64,000 nt of DNA, from assembly GCF_019704555.1 (NCBI RefSeq), contig NZ_AP024745.1:7696501-7760500 (forward strand), given 5' to 3'. The translations under genes were made by a program, and so were the position numbers. Origin of the DNA: Actinoplanes sp. L3-i22 (lineage in GTDB: Bacteria; Actinomycetota; Actinomycetes; Mycobacteriales; Micromonosporaceae). The number at the start of each line of letters is the position of its first letter. Position 1 is the stretch's first letter. The notes below the pieces were generated by a model. That model was not told the DNA's origin, did not search any database, and was given only the letters and a program-made list of their open reading frames with translations. This document shows, piece after piece, positions 51,772-61,300 of the stretch.

Positions 51772-52415
51772 CGGGGGCGGACGAGCCCCGAGTCATAGGC
51801 GATGATCGTCGCCTGAACCCGGTCACGAGCGCCGATCTTGGAAAGTAACGCGTTCACATGCGCCTTGACCGTGCCCACGCCGATCCCGAGCGCGTCGCCG
51901 ATCTCCGCGTTGGACAGTCCCTGCGCGATCCGCAGCAGCACGTCCCGCTCACGCGCGGTAAGGCCCGCCAACCGGCGATCAACATCCGGAGCAGCGGAAA
52001 CAGCCCCGGTAGCGAACGCGTCGATCAAACGCCGGGTGACCGCCGGGCTGAGCATGGCCTCGCCGGCCGCGACCGTGCGGATCGCGGCGATCAACTCGGC
52101 CGGCCCGGCGTCCTTGAGCAGGAAGCCCGAGGCCCCGGCACGGAGCGCCGCGAACACATAGGCATCCTGATGAAAGGTGGTCAAAACCAGGACCTTGGGG
52201 GGTTGCGGTCCGGCGGTCAGCCGCGCGGTCGCGGTCAGACCATCAACCCCGGGCATCTGTACGTCCATAAGTACTAGATCAGGTGCCAGCCGCTCGGCAC
52301 TCGTCAGCGCGGAGGCGCCGTCCCCTGCCTCGCCGACCACCTCCAGGTCCGGCTGGGAGCCGACGATCGCGGAAAGTCCCGCCCGAACCATCACCTGATC
52401 GTCCACGATCAGCAC
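51768..52415 (-). CDS. NarL/LuxR-type response regulator
   Basis: A 215-residue response regulator. The receiver domain has the acidic pair (IVDDQVM), the phospho-acceptor Asp in LVLMDVQMPGVDG, and the conserved Thr (LTTF) and Lys (LLKDAG). The C-terminal LuxR helix-turn-helix is LTARERDVLLRIAQGLSNAEIGDALGIGVGTVKAHVNALLSKIG. It is encoded 5 bases after the histidine kinase stop, so the pair forms a two-component system. GTG 52415 is the chosen start. Confidence 0.93.
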   Translation of the reverse strand: MLIVDDQVMVRAGLSAIVGSQPDLEVVGEAGDGASALTSAERLAPDLVLMDVQMPGVDGLTATARLTAGPQPPKVLVLTTFHQDAYVFAALRAGASGFLLKDAGPAELIAAIRTVAAGEAMLSPAVTRRLIDAFATGAVSAAPDVDRRLAGLTARERDVLLRIAQGLSNAEIGDALGIGVGTVKAHVNALLSKIGARDRVQATIIAYDSGLVRPR

Positions 52416-52420
52416 GCGAA

Positions 52421-54397
52421 CTACGATGACCGCACCTCCTGATCCGAAACGGTCGCTGTCGAAGTGTCCAGGCCGTCGAGAAGCGCCCGCATCGCGGTCA
52501 GCGCGTCCCGGGCCGAGACCAGCACACCGGACAGGTCACCCTGATCCGCCGCCCGGGGCAGCGCGGCGGCGGGCTGAAGAACCGCGGCCCGCAGGCCGTC
52601 GGCGATCCGCGCCCGCTCGGCCCGGGCACGCAGTGCGGCCAGCGCCGTCGCCGACGCGACACCCGCCTCCTCGTGCTCCCGGCGACGGTCCCGGCGGGCC
52701 CGGGCGGCCCGGCCGGCGGCGCAACTGCCGAAGATCGGCCCGGCCAGCACGACGGCGGCCACCATCACGAGCACCGCGACCATCACCACGAGGAACACCG
52801 CCCCGGAGAGGCCACCCGTCAGCTCTTCAGGATCATCTTCGGTCAGCATGAGCGCCGTGACGAGGACGGCGAGAGCCGCCGACGAGGAGAACGTGGCGAT
52901 CACCGCGGCGAGCCACATCAGCCGTTCCCGCGCGCCCCAGGCCGCGACCGCGTAGACCGCCACCACCTCGGCACCGGCGCTGAACAGGAACACCCACGAG
53001 TCGTCCGAACCGACCGTCCCGACCGCGACCAGCAGCGGACCGAGCCACGTCGTCGCCACCACCGCGAACAGCACCCACCACGGCCGGTGCCGTCGCCACA
53101 GCAGCGGCACCACGTGCACCACCAGGGCGGACGCGACGAGGGCGACCGCGGCCGGACCGATCGCCGGATCCTCACCCGGCGCCAGCAGCCCGCCGAGCGG
53201 CAGCACCAGCGCGAGCAGCGCAAGACCCGCGTCGACCACGGCCTGGCTGCGCAACCACTCGATCCTCCGGGAAGAGCTTCGGGGGTACGGCAATGAAGCA
53301 CGCACCCGCCAGCCGCCCCCGTCCCGTGGTCCGGCCTCGAGCGTCCCGCCGAGCGCCTGGGCACGGTCCCGCATCCCGCTGATCCCACGGCCACCGCCGA
53401 GCCCCGGAGCGCCGGTCACCCGAGCCGCTCCCCCGTTGTCCTCGACGACGAGATCGGCGGTGTCCCCTTCGTACGCAAGTCTGATTTTGATCTGGGCCTT
53501 GGGCGCGTAGCGCAGCGTGTTGGTCAACGCCTCGCGGACGATGCCGTGCACCGCGGCGGCGAGCGCCCGGGGCGGCTCCCCGCCCGGAATCTCCACGATC
53601 ACGTCCTGGCCCAGTTCGCGGAAACCCGCGGTCAGCTCGGCCAGTGGCGGCGCCTCGTCCTCCTCGGCCTGAGCAGGCAGGACGGCAACCAACCGGCGCA
53701 GCGCGTCGAGGGTGTCCCGGCCGGTCCGCGCGGCGAACGACAGCGCCTCCACCCTCAGTTCGGGACGCTGCTCGGCGAGCAGATCGGCCGCCTGCGCATT
53801 GACCACGATCGACGTAAGGTGGTGCGCCGTGACATCGTGCAACTCGCGGGCGAGACGACGGCGCTCCGCCTCAGCGGCCTCCCGATGTGCATTCTGAGCT
53901 GCGGAAAGACGGCGAGCTGCGGCGGCTCGCTCAGCGGTCCACCGGCCCCGGATCCGCCCGAGCGCGGCGACCACCCCGTTCGCGACCGCGGCGACCAACA
54001 CCTCGTAGACGGCATCGGCGCCGGCGCCGTCCTGGACCGCGCCGAGCGCGCCCTGCCAGGCGATCAGGCCGCCGAGCACGATCAGCATGGTCCGCGGCGG
54101 GCATCGCGCGGCCACGCTGAACAGGGCAATCAGGTCGGCGATCCCGATCGGGAACAGCACGAGCTGGTCGTCGGCCGGCACCACCGAGGTCGCCACGGCC
54201 AGCGCCGCGGAAACCACGATCAGGCTCCACACCGGACGCCGGCGCCGCAACCCGAGCCCGGCGGTGACCCCCACGGTGGCGATCATGACCGCTATCAACC
54301 ATGCAGGTGAGACGGTGTCCCCGCGCAGCAACGGCAGGCCGGGCCAGACGACGAGCTGCGCCAGGGCGAGGACGGCGGGCAGCAACCAGGTGACCAT
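52421..54397 (-). CDS. Membrane sensor histidine kinase with a degenerate second half
   Basis: A 658-residue NarX-type kinase. Helices fill residues ~1-140; the DHp domain has RRRLARELHDVTAHHLTSIV with the phospho-His, and the ATPase part has N-box REALTNTLRYAP, VVEDNGG and GRGISGMRDRAQALGG. After residue ~370 come another four to six membrane helices and a second dimerisation-like helix (RARIADGLRAAVLQPAA) that lacks the His, with no ATPase domain. This second half looks like the N-terminal part of another kinase of the same type. ATG 54397 follows AGGTGATCC. Confidence 0.88.
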   Translation of the reverse strand: MVTWLLPAVLALAQLVVWPGLPLLRGDTVSPAWLIAVMIATVGVTAGLGLRRRRPVWSLIVVSAALAVATSVVPADDQLVLFPIGIADLIALFSVAARCPPRTMLIVLGGLIAWQGALGAVQDGAGADAVYEVLVAAVANGVVAALGRIRGRWTAERAAAARRLSAAQNAHREAAEAERRRLARELHDVTAHHLTSIVVNAQAADLLAEQRPELRVEALSFAARTGRDTLDALRRLVAVLPAQAEEDEAPPLAELTAGFRELGQDVIVEIPGGEPPRALAAAVHGIVREALTNTLRYAPKAQIKIRLAYEGDTADLVVEDNGGAARVTGAPGLGGGRGISGMRDRAQALGGTLEAGPRDGGGWRVRASLPYPRSSSRRIEWLRSQAVVDAGLALLALVLPLGGLLAPGEDPAIGPAAVALVASALVVHVVPLLWRRHRPWWVLFAVVATTWLGPLLVAVGTVGSDDSWVFLFSAGAEVVAVYAVAAWGARERLMWLAAVIATFSSSAALAVLVTALMLTEDDPEELTGGLSGAVFLVVMVAVLVMVAAVVLAGPIFGSCAAGRAARARRDRRREHEEAGVASATALAALRARAERARIADGLRAAVLQPAAALPRAADQGDLSGVLVSARDALTAMRALLDGLDTSTATVSDQEVRSS

Positions 54398-54499
54398 GGT
54401 GGGATCACCTTAGGTCAGGACGTCTATATCGTTGGTTAGGGATCAGATACCGACTTCCGTCGGATTCGCGATGGGGTCGCCGCCGAGCACAATTTCGGC

Positions 54500-55390
54500 A
54501 TGCCTTTTCATCTCCTCGCCCGCACTCCCGGAAATCGCTGGTGGCGAACTGTCCTGGGCACGTTCTTCCTGGCCGCCGCCGCTCTCGTCATGGGCATCGG
54601 CCTCTACCTGGCGGTGCTCATCCCGGCGGATCTCGCCGGCCGGCCGGTGAACGCGGACGGCGATCCCAGCTTCGGCCCGCTCAGCGACCTGGCGCTGATG
54701 TTCCTGATGGTCGCCACGCTGCTGCCGGCCACGATGCTGGCGGCCCGCTGGTTCCAGCGGCGGCCACCGGGCACGCTCTCCTCGGTCGACGGGCGGCTGC
54801 GTTGGGGCTGGCTGTGGCGGTGCATGGGCGTGGCGACCGCGGCGATCACCCTGTTCCTGCTGGTCGGGCTGTTGCTGGAGGACGGCCCGGAGAGTCTGGG
54901 CACCGACGGTGACCTGGTCGGCTGGCGGCCGTTCCTGATCTCCATGCTGGTGTTGGCGCTGGTCGTGCCACTGCAGTCGGCGGCCGAGGAATATCTGTGC
55001 CGCGGCTGGCTGCTGCAGGCGGTCGGCACGTGGGTGCGGTCGCCGTGGCTGCCGATCGGGTTCCAGGCGGTGGTGTTCGCGTCGTTGCACGGCTGGGGCA
55101 CGCCGTGGGGCTTCGCCGACCTGACCGTCTTCGGCGCGGTCGCCGGGTGGCTGGCGATCCGCACCGGCGGGCTCGAGGCCGGCATCGCCCTGCACGTCTG
55201 CAACAACCTGTTGAGCAGCGTCCTCGCCGCGGCGTTCGGCGAGCTGACGCTGGACGAGACGGCCGCCGACATGCCGTGGCAGTTCGCGATCGTCGACATC
55301 GTGATGCTGATGTCCTACGGCGCGGTCATCGGCTGGATGGCCCGGCGCCGGCAACGCGTCCTGGCCGGGCCATCCCTGGTCACCGTCTAA
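54500..55390 (+). CDS. CPBP-family intramembrane metalloprotease
   Basis: A 296-residue membrane protein with about eight helices. The CPBP/Abi motifs are present: EEYLCRG (E-E-x-x-x-R), FASLHGWG and HVCNN (H-x-x-x-N-like), forming the glutamate/histidine metal site of type II CAAX-prenyl-protease-like enzymes. In bacteria such proteins process or protect against small peptides, including bacteriocin self-immunity. The gene overlaps the 3' end of the PKS/NRPS gene by 4 bases, tail to tail. Confidence 0.85.
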   Translation: MPFHLLARTPGNRWWRTVLGTFFLAAAALVMGIGLYLAVLIPADLAGRPVNADGDPSFGPLSDLALMFLMVATLLPATMLAARWFQRRPPGTLSSVDGRLRWGWLWRCMGVATAAITLFLLVGLLLEDGPESLGTDGDLVGWRPFLISMLVLALVVPLQSAAEEYLCRGWLLQAVGTWVRSPWLPIGFQAVVFASLHGWGTPWGFADLTVFGAVAGWLAIRTGGLEAGIALHVCNNLLSSVLAAAFGELTLDETAADMPWQFAIVDIVMLMSYGAVIGWMARRRQRVLAGPSLVTV

Positions 55391-58300
55391 ATGCCGCGAG
55401 GCACGATCATCCCGAGGAGGTGCAGCGGTGCGGCGTCGACCTTCGCAAGATCGAGAGCTTTGCCGTACGCGGTGACGTGCTCCACCGTGACCGGGCCGCA
55501 GACCAGGGGCAGGTCCGGGCAGGTCGCGTGGAGCAGCGACTCCAGCTGGCACGACGCGATCGCGCCGGGCAGCCGGCCGGGGTGCGCGGAGATCGGCAGT
55601 CCGTCGGCGACCGTGCGGGTCGCCGGGCCGGCGTCGAGCAGGCCGCCGCCGACGATCAGCACGTCCCGGCGGTCACGCATCCGGGCCAGGGCACGGCCGG
55701 TGTCGAAGCAGTGCGGGAACGAGTCGTCGACCAGCACGGTGCCGGGCCGCAGCCGGTCGACGTCAACGGTCCGCGGGCCACCACTGGTCGCCGCGATGAT
55801 CACGTCCGCGCGGTAGAAGCCGTCGCCGGCGATCTCGATCGTCCCGGGGTATCCGTTCTCGCGCAGTTCGGCGGCGAGCCGCGCAAGGCGCCCGGCGGCG
55901 GACGGCAGGTCACAGAGGATCAGGGCGGCCGGCGGTTCGGTTGCCTCGGCCAGCAGCAGCGACAGCGAGGAGGTACCGATCGAGCCCACCCCGACCACGG
56001 CCAGCACCAGACCGGAAAGATCCCGCCCCGCGGCGGACTCAGCGCTGAGGTCCCGACCGGAGAGACCGCCGCCTGCCTCGGGCTCAGCGCCCGGGTCACG
56101 GCTGGAGAGACCGCCGCCTGCCTCGGGCTGAGCGCCCGGGTCACGGCTGGAGAGACCGCCGCCTGCCTCGGGCTGAGCGCCCGGGTCACGGCTGGAGAGG
56201 TCTCGTTCCGGGTCCGGCTGCGTGTTCGGGTCGCGGCTGGAGAGATCTCCTCCGGCCTCGGGCTGAGTGCTCAGGTTGCCGGTGGAGAGGTCTCGTCCCG
56301 CGTCTGGCTGAGCGGTCAGGTTGCGGCTGGTGGCGAGGGCGGCGAAGGTGGTGCGGACTACTGACGCGGCAGTGACCGCGTGGCCGCTGGTCACCTGGAC
56401 ATCCCGGGTGACCAGCCTCGCGACGGCAGTGCCGTAGCCGGTGTGCGCCGGGATCATGCCGGCCAGTGACACGCTTCGGGCGCCGTGATCAGCCGCGTGG
56501 TCGGCGGCGGCCGCGGCGTCTGCGGCCAGGCCGGGGGCGGTCAGCTCGTCCGCGAACCGGGGCAGGCAGACGAAGCCGGACCGTCCCAGTGCGGTGTCCA
56601 CGGTCTCCAGCAGACGGGATCTGCCGTCCGGGAAGAGCAGCTCACGGATCGTCTCCCGGGACATTTGCGGCAGCATCCGCCGCACTGATTCCGGGAGTTC
56701 ACCGGCGATGGCCGCGAGTTGCGACGGGGCCGGCAGGTAGCCGACGAGCGCGGCGTCCAGCTGCCCCACCAGCACGCCGTTCGGACCAGGCTTCGCCGCA
56801 GTCCGCAACGCAGCATCCGCCTCTGCGTCCGCCCTCGGGATGGTTCCGGACTTCGCGTTCGGCCGCGATGGCTCCTCAGCGTCCGCATTTGGGTCAGCGG
56901 CAACGCCGAACTCGACGTCCGCGTCTGCGGCGGCGTTGGTGTTGGCGTTGGTGTTGGCGGCAGCGGCGGCGTTGGTGTTGGCGGCAGCGGCGAGTTCGGC
57001 GTGGACCTGGGTGGCTAGGGCGGTGAGGGTTGGTTCGGGGAGGCGGCCACGGACGGTGAGGCGGAGGCCGCCGTCGACCGGGCGGGCGGCGAGGAGCACG
57101 TCGGTGCCCGGCGGGACGGACATCTCCGCGTCGGTCTCGTCCCAGGTCAGGCGGAGGGTTTTGCCCTGTAGCGGGCCGAGCGCGCCGAAGTCCAGGTAGG
57201 TGAAGAAGAACTGCCATCCGTGCGGCGCGATGAAACTGCGGCCGCGTGCCTCCGTCATTGCGGCCGCCATCGACTCAAGGTGCGCCTCGAATCCACGGGG
57301 CTCGGCAGGAACATCGGATACCGGGATGGGGCGGACGGCTACGGCGGTGGCGCAGGGGCCGAAGATCCGGGACAGGTCGGGTAGGGCGTGATCGCGGCCG
57401 GTCACTGCTACACCGATGGCCGGGTTCGGCCGGTTCAGGATCTTGCTCAGGGCGCGGTGATAGGCGGTGAGGACCGGCATCACCGGCGTGGTTCCTCCGG
57501 TGGCTGCCAGTTCGCGCACGCGTGACATCAGTGCAGGTCCAAGCGTGATCCCGGCCGTTGCGGTATCGGCACCTCGGCCGAGCGGCGGCCCGTCATACGG
57601 TGCGACCGCCGGTTCCTGGCTGCTCAGCAGGGCGACGTAGTCCCGGAACGAGGATCGGAGCGGCGGCAAGGGCACCTGGTCATAAACGGCCAGGAGTTCC
57701 CGCACCAACAACGCCACGCTGTACCCGTCCCCGACCAGGTGGTGAGCGTGCAGCACCAGGATGTGTTCCTCCGCCCCGGCCCGCAACAGCCGCATCCGGA
57801 CCAGCGGCCACCGAGCCGGATCAAACCGGTGCTCCCGCTCCGCGGCCAGCTCTTCGGCAATCGACCCCGGTTCCGGGACATACTCGACAACCAGCCGCTC
57901 GCCCACCGCATCGCCCGACGACCCCAGCGATCCCGACAAGACCGACGAGGCCACTGAGGCCAACGAGGTCGGCGAGACCACTGAGGGCGACGAGGTCAGT
58001 GAGGTAGACGGGGCCAATTCGACCTGGACCGGCGGCCGGCCTGGACGGAACACCGTGCGCAACATGGCGTGCCGTCTCACCAGCACATCCACGGCCTCCT
58101 GGAGCCGCGCGAGATCCAACGGCCCGGACAGCCGAGGCGCGGCCAGCCACGTCGCCCCGGCTCCGACCGCATCAGCCAGCAGGAACCCTCGCTGGCTCGG
58201 CGTAAGCGGAAACCCTGCCGGATCTGCTGCGGAAACATCGGAGGCCACGACACCACCCAGCGCGGAAACTTCGGACACAGCGGCGTCGCCCAGCGCGGAA

Positions 58301-61300
58301 ACATGGGGCACAACAGCATCGCTCAACGCGGAAACTTCGGACACCGCGGCGTCACTCAACGCGGAAACAACCTGCGGCCCCGCGATGGCCACGGGCGCCG
58401 CGGCCGCGGCATCGATCGCGGCGGCGAGGGCGGCCACGGTCCGGTGCCGATAGATCACCGCCGGCCGCGGCAACACCGCGATCTCCTCCTCCAACGCCGC
58501 GAACATCTCCAGCACGCCGATCGAGTCACCCCCCAGCGCAAAGAAGTCGTCCTCACGCCCCACGCCCACCACGTCGAGCTGCCCCTCCCAGACCCTGGCA
58601 AGCACCCGCTCAGTCGGCGTCCAAGCAAACTCAACCGCCGCCGAAGCGGAACCAGCCGCCAGTGCAGAGGGAGCAGACGCCCCCAGCGCAGAAAACGCAG
58701 GTGCCGCCGTCGAAGCGGGACCAGCAGCCTCCAACGCAGAGGGCACAGGTGCCCCAAGCAGAGCGGGCGCAGGTGCCCCAAGCGGACCAGAGCCGACCCT
58801 CGCCCCGAGCGCAGCCCGATCAATCTTGCCGGTGACAGTCAGCGGCAGCGCCTCCACCACCTCAACCCGCGCCGGAACAAGATAAAACGGCAAAATTCCT
58901 TCGAGATACGACCTCAGCGACGCCCCATCCCGCCCCGACTGCACCCACGCCACCAGCCGCTTCCCGTCCACCCGCACCGCAGCCGCGACCACCTCCGGAT
59001 GCCCGCGAAGTACCGCCTCCACCTCACCCGGCTCCACCCGATACCCGTGCAGTTTCACCTGGTCATCAACCCGCCCCCGGAACCACAGCACCCCGTCCGA
59101 GTCCCGCACCCCGAGGTCCCCGCTCCGGTACCACCGCCCCACGAACGCCGCCGCTGTCTGTTCCGGATCATCCAGGTAGCCGTCCGCCACCCCCACCCCG
59201 CCGATCCACAGCTCCCCGACCTCACCAACCGCGCACGGCACCCCGTCCGCCCTGGTCACCTGGACGATCGCGCCACCCACCGGCCGCCCGATCGGCAACT
59301 GCCGCACGTCGTCCGCCGGACGCGCGTCGACCACATGGCACGTCGCGTTGATCGTCGTCTCGGTCGGCCCGTACAGGTTGGCGATCCGCTGACCCGCTCC
59401 GACCAGGTCGAACCACCGCCGCACATGCGCCGCGGAGAGCTCCTCACCCCCGACATGCACCCACCGCAGGGCGGAAAGATCCACCGCCAACTTCTCCGCC
59501 GCCGAAAGTAGCCGCTCCCACAGCGTCGGCACCGAGCTCCACACCGTCACGGCATCCTCGGCAACCCGCCGGACCAGCACCTCCGGGTCCCGCAGCGTGT
59601 CCCGGTCCCAGCACACCACGGTCGCCCCGACCATCAGCGGCGCCAGCAGCTGCCGCACCGACGCGTCGAAACAGATCGATGCCGTCTGCGCGAGCCGATC
59701 CCCGGCCCGATACCCGAAGACCGAAATTGCCCACTCCAGGTAGTTGGTCATGGCACGGTGCCCGATCGGTACGCCTTTGGGCCGCCCGGTCGACCCGGAC
59801 GTGAAGATCACGTACGCGTCGTCGCCCGGCCGCGTGACGACCTCCGGCGGTTCCCCGGCCACCCCGTCCCACGGATCGATCAGCGTGAAGCCGTCATGAA
59901 GGAAAGTTCCGTCACTGACGACCACGTCCACCCCGGCCCGGGACAACTGCCCCGCGAGCCGCCCCGGCGGATGCGCCCCGGCCAGCGGAACCCACGCCGC
60001 GTTCGCCTTCAGAATCCCCACCAACCCGACAACCGTCGCCGCACCCGGCGCCGTGACCAGCCCGATCCGCCGCGCCCCGAACCCGGCCAGCCGCACCGCC
60101 AGCCGATCCGACGCCTCGTCGAGCTCGGCATAGCTCAGCGATCGACCATCAGAAGAAACGGCAACCCCATTGGGCGTACGACGTGATTGCGCCCGAATCC
60201 GCGATGCCACCGAAATCGTGCGCTCGGGCGCGGCCAGCCCCGTGACCTCAACCAGATGTTCCGCGGCGAATCGCTCGACGGTCGCCGAACGGAACAGCGC
60301 CACCGGGTAGTTCCAGGAGAAATGCAGAGCCCCGTCGACTTCGAAGCACACCAGTCCCAGCCGGGTCGCCGCCGACGCCGTTCCCGCCGTGGTGGCGACC
60401 ACGTTCGCGACGGCCCCGCCGGTACCGGGAAAGCGCGCGAAACTGAAGCTGGCCGGACTCACCGTTCGCGGCCCACCGCCCTCGGCAGCCAGCATCCGCG
60501 CGAGATCCACGGTCGAGACGGTCCCGTGCCGCTCACTCTCCAGCCAGGCGTCCCGCAGCTGCTCGGCGAGGCCCGGGCCGACCCGCGCGAGCACCGGCAG
60601 GGTGTCCGCGAACGGGCCGACCATCCGATCGATTCCGGGCAGGCGAGCGGTGCGCCCCGCCCGGGCCACCAGCACCGGGACGTCGTCCTGCCCGCTCCAC
60701 CGCGCCAGGCACCGCACGTAGCCGGCCAGCAGCAGGTGGAACAGCGACACCCCGGCGTCCCGGGCGGCCGCCTCGAGCCGCCCGGTCAGCTCGGCGCCGA
60801 TCGCGACCTGGTGCACCGCGTACGGCGGCGCGGGATCGTCCCCGGGATCGCCGTCGAACGGCAGCGCCAGCCCCGGGTAGCCGCGCAGCGAGTCCCGCCA
60901 CCAGTCGAGATCCTGCTGGTGGGGCTCGCCGCGCAGCGCCTCGTGGTCGGCGAACGTCGTCTCCGGCGCGGCCGGCAGCGCGGCGCCCGCATACCGCGCC
61001 CAGAGCTCGTCCCCGAGGATCGCCAGGCTGAAGCCGTCCGCCACCGCGTGGTGCGCGACCAGGATCAGATGCGCCGTCCCGGACCTCTCCACGGCCAGCA
61101 CCGCCCGGACCGGCGCCTCGGTCGCCAGGTCGAACGTCCGGTTGCGAAGTTCCGCGTCGAGCTCCGCCACCGGCTGATCAAGCTCGGTCACGCTGAACCA
61201 GGCCGGCCAGTCCCCACCGGCCGCCTCGAACCGCTGCCCCTCGGCGTCGAGCCGCGCTCGCAGCATCGGATGCCGCCGCTCCAGCTCGGCGAAGGCCGCC

